Assembly (NCBI RefSeq): GCF_025558485.1
Contig: NZ_CP102930.1
Coordinates: forward strand, 2,232,001 to 2,296,000
DNA: 64,000 nucleotides
Source of the DNA: Bdellovibrio bacteriovorus
GTDB lineage: Bacteria; Bdellovibrionota; Bdellovibrionia; Bdellovibrionales; Bdellovibrionaceae
Direction of reading: 5' to 3'
Part shown: positions 46,246 to 54,276 of the stretch, piece by piece
How positions within the stretch are numbered: position 1 is the stretch's first letter
How the letters are laid out: each line of letters opens with the position of its first letter
Notes under the pieces: generated by a model
Told to the model about the DNA's origin: nothing
The model's database searches: none
The model's input: the letters and a program-made list of their open reading frames with translations, nothing else
Translations under genes and position numbers: made by a program

Positions 46246-47733
46246 ATGATGGAAGAGACAACATCCACTCAGGAAAAACAGATATTCTGCTCTTTCTTTT
46301 TAAACCACAGCGAATTCGCCTTGTCGGTGTCATTTGTTCAGGAGGTTATCAACACCCCCGAAAACTATTCCACCATGCCACTGGCACCGGATTACCTTAA
46401 AGGTCTTATCAATCTGCGCGGGGTTATCATCCCCGTCATTGACTTGAAAAAAGTGTTAAATCTAAAAGATGGCACATCCGCCCCTGAACAGAAAATCGCG
46501 ATTATCTGTCTGGAGGGGAACTTCGTCGGCCTGCTGTTTGATAAGACCGGAGAGGTCTTCCGCAGCAACATGGAAGAGCAAAGCAACTTCCTGGACGACG
46601 ACGATCATGCCGTCGTAAAAGGTGTCTTTAAAAAAGACGACGGAAAAAGAATCATCCAGATTTTGGATGTGGGCTCTATCTTCTGTTTAAAAAATCTTCC
46701 CAAAAGAGCCGATGCCGGCAAGTTCGGTAATAAAACAGCCAACAATCGCGGCAAACGCAGACAGGCCATTTCCTTTTTGGTGGGTGCTTCCAAGTGCTCC
46801 ATCGAAATGAGCGAGATTCAGGAAATCCTGATGATCAAACATGTCAACGAATCCGCTTTGGCTGTGGGAAATTGCATTGGAACCTTTGATCTGCGTGGAG
46901 TAACGGTTCCGGTGATTGATTTTGCAGCCCTGCTAAAATACCGCGAAACAGACTCCAGTGCACAGGCCACCACTGGTGATCGCCGGGTCGTGGTCATGAG
47001 AATTGGCAAAGAGCTGTTTGGTTTATTGGTGGATAAAGTCGATAGTATCATCACCTTCTACGATGATGATCTGAAACATTTCCCCGTTCTGGTCACAGAA
47101 CGCATGGAAATGGTCAGGGGCTGCATTTCCACCATCGACAAGGAGGATGTGCTGCTGCTGGACGAGCGCAAGATCCTGACGGATTCTGAAATCACCGAAA
47201 TCACTCACGGACACAGCAAACTTTATGCAAGCAAAGACGCTGACGCCAAAAAGGACAAAACCAAAAGCGGCGTCCGTCGCACCTTTATCACCTTCTCGAT
47301 TGAACAGGAGTATGCCATCAGCATTTCCGATGTGCGCGAGATCATCGACATTCCTGAATCCCTGATGACACCTCCGGGAATGCCACCCCACTATCGCGGT
47401 ATCGCGAATTTGCGCGGTGAAATGGTCATGGTCGTTGATTCCAGAACCATGTATCAAAAGAAAAAACAGGACGCTGAAAATGACGGTAAAATTTTAATCT
47501 TTAAAACCGACGATGTGCACTTCGGTCTGCTGGTGGATTCCGTGCAATCCATTATTTCAATTTCCGATGGGGAAAAAGTAAAACTACCGGAACTGATGTA
47601 TCGCGAGGCCGGAGAAAGTATGGTTGATATTATCGAAGCCGTGCAGTACCGCACACAGGATGATGCCGCTAAAACGGCCCTGATTCTGGATGCCAAGCGC
47701 ATCGCTCAAAGAGTTCTAAGTAAGACGGCTTAA
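46246..47733 (+). CDS. triple-CheW fusion adaptor protein
   Basis: A 495-residue protein made of three complete CheW domains at about 10-150, 170-312 and 344-490. Each repeats the CheW core: GLINLRGVIIPVIDL, GTFDLRGVTVPVIDF and GIANLRGEMVMVVDS, and ends with a glycine-valine-aspartate strand (LLFDKTGE, LLVDKVDS, LLVDSVQS). Ordinary CheW has one domain. The fusion could bind several receptors or kinases at once. No CheA is in the window. It closes the operon and is followed by a terminator. Confidence 0.93.
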   Translation: MMEETTSTQEKQIFCSFFLNHSEFALSVSFVQEVINTPENYSTMPLAPDYLKGLINLRGVIIPVIDLKKVLNLKDGTSAPEQKIAIICLEGNFVGLLFDKTGEVFRSNMEEQSNFLDDDDHAVVKGVFKKDDGKRIIQILDVGSIFCLKNLPKRADAGKFGNKTANNRGKRRQAISFLVGASKCSIEMSEIQEILMIKHVNESALAVGNCIGTFDLRGVTVPVIDFAALLKYRETDSSAQATTGDRRVVVMRIGKELFGLLVDKVDSIITFYDDDLKHFPVLVTERMEMVRGCISTIDKEDVLLLDERKILTDSEITEITHGHSKLYASKDADAKKDKTKSGVRRTFITFSIEQEYAISISDVREIIDIPESLMTPPGMPPHYRGIANLRGEMVMVVDSRTMYQKKKQDAENDGKILIFKTDDVHFGLLVDSVQSIISISDGEKVKLPELMYREAGESMVDIIEAVQYRTQDDAAKTALILDAKRIAQRVLSKTA

Positions 47734-47738
47734 AAAGA

Positions 47739-47777
47739 AAAAACCCCTGGTGATTGCTCATCAGGGGTTTTGAATTT
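47739..47777 (+). terminator. intrinsic terminator of the chemotaxis operon
   Basis: AAACCCCTG / CAGGGGTTT stem (47741-47749 and 47762-47770) followed by T-rich sequence, 7 bases after the stop codon. Confidence 0.85.
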
Positions 47778-47806
47778 TTGCTCAAAAATTTTCAAAAGAG
47801 AAAATT

Positions 47807-47882
47807 TGGAGCGGGAGACGGGGCTCAAACCCGCGACCTTCGCCTTGGCAAGGCGACGCTCTATCAACTGAGCTACTCCCGC
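47807..47882 (-). tRNA. tRNA-Gly (anticodon GCC)
   Basis: The minus strand folds as a 76-base cloverleaf: GCGGGAG acceptor, UAGCUCAGUUGAUAGAGC D-arm, UCGCC-UUGCCAA-GGCGA anticodon arm with GCC, GCGGGUUUGAGCCCCGU T-arm and an encoded CCA. Confidence 0.97.
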
Positions 47883-47950
47883 AGTGTCGTTTCGAGAGAA
47901 CCAAAATTACAGTTGCCTCACCCTATTGTCAACGGGTAAAAATCAAAAAA

Positions 47951-48097
47951 ATGAAGACTTTATTGTACGGACGCATCAAAAAATGGATGATTTTTGCTCT
48001 TATAGGCTGTTCTGCTTATTTTGCGGGCTATATTTGGGGGCAAAGCCAAAAGCAAAAACCTCCGACTCCCGCGCCGGTTTTAAGCAATCCCCAGTAA
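47951..48097 (+). CDS. possible 48-residue single-pass membrane protein
   Basis: A short open frame with a basic N-terminus, one likely membrane helix (about 12-29, WMIFALIGCSAYFAGYIWG) and a Gln/Lys/Pro-rich tail. There is no Shine-Dalgarno sequence. The charge pattern fits a real small membrane protein but the support is limited. Confidence 0.35.
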   Translation: MKTLLYGRIKKWMIFALIGCSAYFAGYIWGQSQKQKPPTPAPVLSNPQ

Positions 48098-48187
48098 TGC
48101 TACGAAATCGTCATATAGGTTAACTGATTAAAACATGACTCCGCCCCCGTTTGGTTCCATGAACTTATTTTAGTTTAAGGAGACCAC

Positions 48188-48631
48188 ATGAAAACACTTT
48201 GGGGAATTGCCTTTGGCCTGCTGATCTCAAGCTCTGCTTATGCTGCTTTGTTTTCACAGCTTCAGGGAACCTATCAGGTTCTGGGTTGTGAAAACCTCGG
48301 GGCCACACCCTACAACTCGGTTTGCCAGTTTGCTCAGCTTACAATCCGCGCTGAGGTCTTTTTTACTGCAATCACTTTTACAGGCGATCCGTCGCAGGAT
48401 CATAACACCCTGACACTCACCCTGCCCGCCAGCTTGGAAGATCAACCAGCGGCCCGCTATCGCGAAAAAAGCGACACCTTTGCCATCTACAGCAATGAAG
48501 GACGCCACGGAGGTCAGGTCGTGATGTTACGCCGCCTTAAAAACGGTCTCTATCATCTTTCCGTGCATCTGCGTTCAGACGTGACCAAAACTCTGGATGT
48601 TATCGAGGTCGATCTGGAAAAGCTTTACTAA
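48188..48631 (+). CDS. secreted protein of unknown function
   Basis: A 147-residue protein with a signal peptide (1-19, SSAYA). The mature part is rich in beta strands, and two cysteines (VLGCENL, SVCQFA) could form a disulfide. It may be a small beta-barrel or lipocalin-like fold, but no family is recognised. GGAG precedes the ATG. It overlaps the convergent ABC permease gene by four bases. Confidence 0.72.
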   Translation: MKTLWGIAFGLLISSSAYAALFSQLQGTYQVLGCENLGATPYNSVCQFAQLTIRAEVFFTAITFTGDPSQDHNTLTLTLPASLEDQPAARYREKSDTFAIYSNEGRHGGQVVMLRRLKNGLYHLSVHLRSDVTKTLDVIEVDLEKLY

Positions 48632-49704
48632 GACAATGTGGTTTTAAAGCGACGCCAACTGACCGTGATCGCCAACAAAGCCATGGCAGACAGAATCAAA
48701 ATATTAAACACAATCAAGCGCGCATCACCACCTTTAAGCATTATGTTGCGCAATAGTTCGATAAAATAAGTCAGCGGATTGATATAGGAAAACACTCGCA
48801 GGACCCACGGCATATTTTCCACCGGGAACACCATTCCTGACAACAGCACCGATGGAAACAGATATAAAAATCCCCCCATCATCGACTGCTGCTGAGTCCG
48901 GGCAATGGTGGAAATAAATAATCCAATCCCCACCGTGCAACAGACAAACACAAAGGCCGACAGCAGCAACAGCCATAAGCTTCCCCGCAGCGGCATTCCG
49001 AATAAAGCCATCGCCACACCGACGATCAACGGAATGTTGCTCATCCCCAGCAAAACAAACGGCACAGTTTTCCCCAGTATGACTTCCTCGGGCCTTACCG
49101 GAGCCGCGATCAAAGTTTCAAAAGTTCCCAGTTCTTTTTCCCGGGTGATCGACATACTGGTCAGCAGGATCGTGATCAGACACACCAGCATACTCATCAC
49201 CCCCGGGACCAAAAATAAAGCCGTGCGCATGGCGGGGTTGTACAGAACCCTGACATCAAAACTTAGCGGTGGCTTAAATTCATATAGGGACCTGACGATG
49301 CTTGAAAAGTATCTTTCAATTCCCTGCGCCCGGGTGACATTCGTGGCGTTGATCAGCAACTGTAATTCCCCCGTCCCACGCCCCAGACTGCGATCCAGTC
49401 CGCCCACCGGAGTCACCATCACGGCATCGGCTTCGTCATTTTGAATCTGCATAAAAGGATCCTGCGAAGATGTGCGTGCCGGAATAAACCAGCCTGAAGC
49501 CAGAGCTTTACGATGAATTTCCTGCAAGGTCGTGTCGCTCAATCCCCCCACAACACTCAGACGGATGTTCTTCGCCTCAGTGGAAAGCGCCACACCAAAG
49601 ATCGTCAACTGCACACAAGGCGCCAAAAACAGCAGTATCCTCATTCGCGGGTCGCGCAGGGTCTGACGAAATTCCTTACGAATGAAGCCCCACAAAGTTT
49701 TCAT
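48628..49704 (-). CDS. ABC-2 type export permease (YhhJ/YbhR-like)
   Basis: A 358-residue permease: one N-terminal membrane helix, a large periplasmic domain (about 45-165) and five more helices, the ABC-2 layout. It is the second of two permeases. ATGA overlap couples it to the other. With the ATPases and HlyD-like adaptor it would form a complete exporter like YhhJ-RbbA-YhiI, which works with TolC. Substrate unknown. Confidence 0.9.
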   Translation of the reverse strand: MKTLWGFIRKEFRQTLRDPRMRILLFLAPCVQLTIFGVALSTEAKNIRLSVVGGLSDTTLQEIHRKALASGWFIPARTSSQDPFMQIQNDEADAVMVTPVGGLDRSLGRGTGELQLLINATNVTRAQGIERYFSSIVRSLYEFKPPLSFDVRVLYNPAMRTALFLVPGVMSMLVCLITILLTSMSITREKELGTFETLIAAPVRPEEVILGKTVPFVLLGMSNIPLIVGVAMALFGMPLRGSLWLLLLSAFVFVCCTVGIGLFISTIARTQQQSMMGGFLYLFPSVLLSGMVFPVENMPWVLRVFSYINPLTYFIELLRNIMLKGGDARLIVFNILILSAMALLAITVSWRRFKTTLS

Positions 49705-50807
49705 GGCTCCACATCCTTTTTAAATTTCCGTGTGGCAAGGACCATCATTAAAACAAACAAAGCACACAGAGCTAAAAAACCAGGTAGAATATTCTGCAAG
49801 CTGGCACCTTTTAAAAACAAATCCCTGCTCAGGGAAATAAACCAGCGGGCGGGTAAGATCATGGTCAGATAATAAAAAAACCTCGGCATGTGTTCGACCG
49901 GAAAAATGAATCCTGACAGCAGAATTGTCGGCAACAACCCCGACAGCATCGCCATCTGCATACTCAGTTGCTGCTTGCGGGTCACAACTGAAATTAACAA
50001 CCCCTGAGCCAGATAGGTGGATAAAAAAATCAAACACGCCAGCAGGTAAACAAGAAAATTCCCCCGAAAAGGAACAGCAAAAACAATCTGTGACATGATA
50101 AATACAAAAAACACCGCAACCAGCCCCATCACCGAATAAGGCAAAAGTTTTCCCAGAATAATTTCCACCGGACGCACTGGGGTTGACAACAGAAGCTCCA
50201 TCGAACCATTTTCCCATTCCCGGGCGACAGTCAACGCAGTCAGAAGAATCGATAAAATGGCGATGATCGCTGCCGAAAGACCCGGCACCACAAACCACCG
50301 ACTGTTCAGTTCAGAGTTAAACAAAAAACGGGTTTGCACGGTGATGGGTTCGGAATAAGGTCCGAACTCCGCCGATAAAACCTTTTGCTGAATCCCCCCC
50401 AGATATCCCAGGATGGACCCCGCCGATGAATTGTCGGCACCATCTATCAGAATTTGCACTGAACTTTCAGACCGGGGCCGAAGGTTTTCAGCATACGCCG
50501 GAGGAATTAACAAAGCCGCGTGAGCCCGGCCTTCATCCAACGCCTGAATCGCCTCTGCGGGACTAAGCACCGCCAGCGACTGAAAATAAGACGAGCTGAC
50601 AAAGGTCTTTTGCAATTGCCGCGAACTTTGCGATTTGCTGCTGTCAAAGACCGCCAGCGAAATTTGCTTCATGTTAAATTCAATCGCGTATCCGAAAAAA
50701 ATCACCATGATCACGGGCATTCCCATGGCCAGTGCCAGTGTGAAAGGGTCCCGCACGATATGAAAGACCTCTTTTTTCGCCACAGCCCAAACCGAACGAA
50801 GCCTCAT
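49701..50807 (-). CDS. ABC-2 type export permease
   Basis: A 368-residue permease with the same topology as its neighbour: N-terminal helix, periplasmic domain, then five helices including TALTVAREWENGSMELLLSTPVRPVEIILGK, the ABC-2 coupling segment. It overlaps its neighbours by four bases on both sides. Confidence 0.9.
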   Translation of the reverse strand: MRLRSVWAVAKKEVFHIVRDPFTLALAMGMPVIMVIFFGYAIEFNMKQISLAVFDSSKSQSSRQLQKTFVSSSYFQSLAVLSPAEAIQALDEGRAHAALLIPPAYAENLRPRSESSVQILIDGADNSSAGSILGYLGGIQQKVLSAEFGPYSEPITVQTRFLFNSELNSRWFVVPGLSAAIIAILSILLTALTVAREWENGSMELLLSTPVRPVEIILGKLLPYSVMGLVAVFFVFIMSQIVFAVPFRGNFLVYLLACLIFLSTYLAQGLLISVVTRKQQLSMQMAMLSGLLPTILLSGFIFPVEHMPRFFYYLTMILPARWFISLSRDLFLKGASLQNILPGFLALCALFVLMMVLATRKFKKDVEP

Positions 50808-51544
50808 CCTCCCTCCACCTGTTCAATGAAAACATCCTCCAGACTGACTTCCTGCGGTTCCCTGTCAGGGAAACTGTTTCGTTTTAATTCCTGCGGGGAA
50901 TCCAGAGCGATAAGCTCCCCCGACTTCATCAGGGCAATACGCCCACATTGTTCAGCTTCGTCCATGTAGTGAGTGGTTACAAAAACTGTTTTTCCTTCAG
51001 CCGCCAAACCACCGATCAATTTCCAGAAGCGCTGACGAAAAGCCGGACTGACCCCGGCGGTGGGTTCATCCAGAAAAACAATCTCCGGATCATGCAGAAC
51101 GGCGGCGACCAGACTGACCTGCTGCTTGATTCCCCCGGGTAAATCCCGCACCAAGATGTCTTCCGATGACTTAAAACGGATCATTTTTAACAGCTTTTCT
51201 TTTTGTTCCCGAAACTTTTCAGGTTCCATCTTGCGCAAAGCAGATGTGAAATCCAGATTTTCTTTCACGGTCAGATCATCATACAAGGTGAACTTCTGCG
51301 ACATATAGCCCACCTTCTTTTTCACTTCAAACGCATCACTCAGGACATCCAGACCACAAACAGAGGCCTGCCCCGCACTGGGTAAAAGCAAGCCGCATAG
51401 CACACGAATTGTTGTCGTCTTACCTGCCCCATTGGCCCCGAGAAATCCGAAGACCTCGCCTTTTTCCACCGAAAAAGACAAATCCTTTACCGCAAAAAAA
51501 TCCCCGAACTGCACAGAAAGATTCTTAACCTGCACGGCACTCAT
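50804..51544 (-). CDS. ABC transporter ATPase
   Basis: A 246-residue ATPase with Walker A GANGAGKTT, a Q-loop, Walker B IVFLDEPTAGVSP and the switch His (TTHYMDEAEQC). Its signature motif reads LPGG rather than LSGG, which may lower its activity and is worth noting in a transporter with two separate ATPases. It overlaps both neighbours by four bases. Confidence 0.92.
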   Translation of the reverse strand: MSAVQVKNLSVQFGDFFAVKDLSFSVEKGEVFGFLGANGAGKTTTIRVLCGLLLPSAGQASVCGLDVLSDAFEVKKKVGYMSQKFTLYDDLTVKENLDFTSALRKMEPEKFREQKEKLLKMIRFKSSEDILVRDLPGGIKQQVSLVAAVLHDPEIVFLDEPTAGVSPAFRQRFWKLIGGLAAEGKTVFVTTHYMDEAEQCGRIALMKSGELIALDSPQELKRNSFPDREPQEVSLEDVFIEQVEGG

Positions 51545-52287
51545 GGGGATTCTTCCAAAGCGTCGTATTGCAGGAAGACCTCATCAAAACTTTTACATTT
51601 CTTTTGCTGCAAAATAGCGTCGGGCTGTCCTTCCAGCAAAGTCTTGCCATCAAATAGCAGATGCACCTTTTGGCATTTCAGGGCTTCATCCATATAGGAT
51701 GTCGTGACCAGAATCAGAATGTCCTCTGACTTTTGCAGGTCATACAGAAGCTGCCAGAAATCCCGCCGGCTTAACGGGTCCACTCCATTGGTTGGTTCAT
51801 CCAAAAGCAACACCAAGGGCGATGCCAGCAAAGAACAAATCAGCCCCAGCTTTTTATACATTCCTCCGGAAAGCTCCGAAGCCAGACGCTCTGTGAATTC
51901 CTCCAACCGGGACATTTGCAACAAAGCCCTGCGGCGTTCGGCGTAATCCTGATCGGAAAGCTGGTAGAGTGTGCGAAAAAACTCCAGATGTTCGTGAATA
52001 CTCAACTCCGGGTACAGACTTTGAGTTTGCGGCATATAGGCAATATTCTGACGAAGTTCGGAAAAAGAAATGTCCCCGTCCTGTCGCCGATATTGAATTT
52101 CACCGCGATCGGCATGCAGCAGCCCCATCAGGTGGCGCAACAAAGTGGTTTTTCCCGCCCCTTCCGGACCGATAATTCCGTGAATCAGGCCTGACTCAAA
52201 AGTCATATCCAGCCCTTGCAAAGCCTGGGTCTGCCGAAGCTTTTTAAAAAGACCTGTCACCTTCAGGGAAACACCCGACGTGTTCAT
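51541..52287 (-). CDS. ABC transporter ATPase
   Basis: A 248-residue ATPase with Walker A GPEGAGKTT, signature LSGGMYKKLGL, Walker B LVLLLDEPTNGVDP. The switch position reads TTSYMDEAL, with Ser where His is usual. The ATG at 52287 shares a base with the adaptor stop (TGATG), though an in-frame ATG at 52302 is possible. In E. coli the two ATPases are fused in RbbA; here they are separate. Confidence 0.9.
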   Translation of the reverse strand: MNTSGVSLKVTGLFKKLRQTQALQGLDMTFESGLIHGIIGPEGAGKTTLLRHLMGLLHADRGEIQYRRQDGDISFSELRQNIAYMPQTQSLYPELSIHEHLEFFRTLYQLSDQDYAERRRALLQMSRLEEFTERLASELSGGMYKKLGLICSLLASPLVLLLDEPTNGVDPLSRRDFWQLLYDLQKSEDILILVTTSYMDEALKCQKVHLLFDGKTLLEGQPDAILQQKKCKSFDEVFLQYDALEESP

Positions 52288-52973
52288 CAATCCTTCTGCC
52301 ATTCCAAAGTCATCCCGGGTTTTAAGATGCCGTCGGGATTTTTAAAACGCACTTTTACCGCATACACCAAACGTGTTCGTTCATCGCGAGTTTGCACGTT
52401 CTTGGGTGTAAACTCGGCCTCCGGATTGATATAGGAAACTGTTCCGGCAAATTTCTTATCGTCCATTTCCGGCAGGATCGCTTCGATTTTTTGTTCCATC
52501 CTAAGCGCTGCAATTTCATCATGGGGAAGATAGAAATAAGCATAGATCTCTTCCAAATCACCGATGGTCAGAAGCTTGGCTCCGGGAAGGACCATTTCGC
52601 CGGGTTCAAAGTAGGTCGTTAAAACCGTGCCCTGAAGAGGCGCCATGACCGAACACCAGCCTTTCCTGGTTTCGATGTCGTCCTTTTTATTTTTAATCTG
52701 ATCGAAGCTGTCCTGAGCAATGCTGCCACTGCGATAAAGCTGTGCCGCCCGGTCAAAGTTTCGTTTCGCCAGATCATATCCCAGCTTGATTTCCTCGCAG
52801 GTCAGACTGACCAGCAGTTGATCCTTTTGTACAGTCTGACCTTCTTTGACCGGAAAGGCTTCTATGACCGAAGCCACGCGCGCAGGGATGTCCACCTTGG
52901 TGACCTCCACCGTTCCCGCATAAGAAAAAGAACTTTTAAAAAGAAAAACTTTGGCTAGATAAGCCAGCAACAA
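52287..52973 (-). CDS. HlyD-like periplasmic adaptor, start uncertain
   Basis: A protein of about 228 residues with an N-terminal membrane anchor and both lipoyl half-motifs (VIEAFPVKEGQTVQKDQLLVSL and MAPLQGTVLTTYFEPGE). The coiled-coil hairpin is short (about 65-95). It begins the exporter operon. No ATG or GTG starts the frame: the candidates are TTG at 52973 or 52970 with no Shine-Dalgarno, and the frame is closed by a stop at 53012. Translation may be weak or the true start may be unusual. Confidence 0.8.
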   Translation of the reverse strand: MLLAYLAKVFLFKSSFSYAGTVEVTKVDIPARVASVIEAFPVKEGQTVQKDQLLVSLTCEEIKLGYDLAKRNFDRAAQLYRSGSIAQDSFDQIKNKKDDIETRKGWCSVMAPLQGTVLTTYFEPGEMVLPGAKLLTIGDLEEIYAYFYLPHDEIAALRMEQKIEAILPEMDDKKFAGTVSYINPEAEFTPKNVQTRDERTRLVYAVKVRFKNPDGILKPGMTLEWQKD

Positions 52974-53125
52974 AAACTGCGGTATTATGTATTTCAGAAA
53001 AACTTGATATTAGCTTAAGGTTAAAGGTTGCCCCATTATCTCAAATCGACTACCTAATTACAGAGTTAGATCCCAATAACCATTGATACTTACAACGCCG
53101 TAATTCACTCCAAGACGGTTGTAAG

Positions 53126-53147
53126 AGCCGGGAATTCCCGGCTTTTT
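53126..53147 (+). terminator. plus-strand intrinsic terminator without an upstream gene
   Basis: AGCCGGGAA / TTCCCGGCT is a perfect palindromic stem (53126-53143) followed by TTTT on the plus strand only. The minus strand continues with CTCTTAC and would terminate poorly. No plus-strand gene precedes it for more than 4 kb, so it may end an unannotated RNA. Confidence 0.55.
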
Positions 53148-53176
53148 GCAGTATTACTTATTGGAAGTCCCGGCAA

Positions 53177-54073
53177 TTAGTTGCCTGGAGCAAACCAGCA
53201 GCGTGGACGCGCACCCACAGCATCGCGTGGAGTGTAGCAAGAACCTGCTTTGTAGTCAGAGTTGCTTAGCTTTTCGCTTTCTTTAGCAACGCACAAGCTG
53301 CCTGCAAAGTAAGTGTCCAAACGGCACTGAGTCGCAGGGTGTCTGTCGTCAGTGCGAGTCACTTCTTTTTTATCCGGAGTACCGAAGTTTGGTGGAGTTG
53401 TCTCTTTACGCAAAGCTTGGAACAAGTTTGCTACAGATTGACCCGCCAAAGAAGTTCTCAAGCAGATAAGACGATCTTGTTCTTCCGGGAACTGAGCCGT
53501 ACAAGCGGATTCAGCAACCGGATCCAATTCAAGATCTTTCAGGATCGCAGCGTTGTCGTCTTCAGCAAAGAAGCGACGAAGACATTTCAAGCCTGCATAG
53601 TAGTCAGATCCACCTTCGTTTGTCGCCCATGCGCCACCGAACCAGCTTTGCATTTTAGGAGCGCCACCGTTGTGGTGACCAAATTCATGGCAGATAACCA
53701 ATGCGAAACCTTCAATAGTTGTCGCAGGGTGACGAGCCAAACCGCCGTACATGTTCAGAATCTGTGTATTGCCTGATCTTTGGGCAGACGCATTTACAGT
53801 TCCGTCATTCCATAGACGATTTACTTTCAAACGATCGCCCATAGCTTCCACGTCTTTAGTGTAAAGCTTTTCGATACGGTCGATCACTTGGTTAAATTGT
53901 TCTTCGCTGATGCCACCCACAGTGAAAAGACCCACTGGGATATTCAAATTGTTCTCTGGTACGAAGCCAGCGCACAATTCACTTACTTCTTTCGTAGCTG
54001 TTTGGTTCGTGAAGCCTACAGTTGCAACCAATGCAACAACGGCTAACGCACGACGTAGTGTCGTATTTGTCAT
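53177..54073 (-). CDS. secreted HExxH metallopeptidase-like protein
   Basis: A 298-residue protein with a signal peptide (about 1-22). The zinc motif is H129-E130-FG-H133 (VICHEFGHH). E153 and D157 in NEGGSDYYAGLKC fit the third ligand helix of gluzincins such as M48. The mature part has nine cysteines, so it is probably disulfide-bonded in the periplasm or outside. AAGGAGGGG precedes the ATG. It stands alone. Confidence 0.78.
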   Translation of the reverse strand: MTNTTLRRALAVVALVATVGFTNQTATKEVSELCAGFVPENNLNIPVGLFTVGGISEEQFNQVIDRIEKLYTKDVEAMGDRLKVNRLWNDGTVNASAQRSGNTQILNMYGGLARHPATTIEGFALVICHEFGHHNGGAPKMQSWFGGAWATNEGGSDYYAGLKCLRRFFAEDDNAAILKDLELDPVAESACTAQFPEEQDRLICLRTSLAGQSVANLFQALRKETTPPNFGTPDKKEVTRTDDRHPATQCRLDTYFAGSLCVAKESEKLSNSDYKAGSCYTPRDAVGARPRCWFAPGN

Positions 54074-54276
54074 GACTTTCCCCTCCTTGAGTCTAGACGT
54101 ATGAAAAATCGTATCAACATGATGCGGACAAACTCAAATATTTAAATAGGTTAGGATGCGCCGCACCTTAGTCCAGTCATTTAACATTACAACTCGTTCC
54201 TTAAATTAAAGAAGCGCAATGCAAATGTCGAAAAGAGAGAATCAGTGGGTTCCTTCATAAATTTAAGGAGTGGTTA

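Noticed and set aside
54180..54276. sigma-28-like match (TAAAGAAG, GTCGAAAA) before the membrane chemoreceptor
   Set aside because: The spacer is 12 rather than 11 bases and only 5/8 and 6/8 positions match, so it is not better than chance in A/T-rich DNA.
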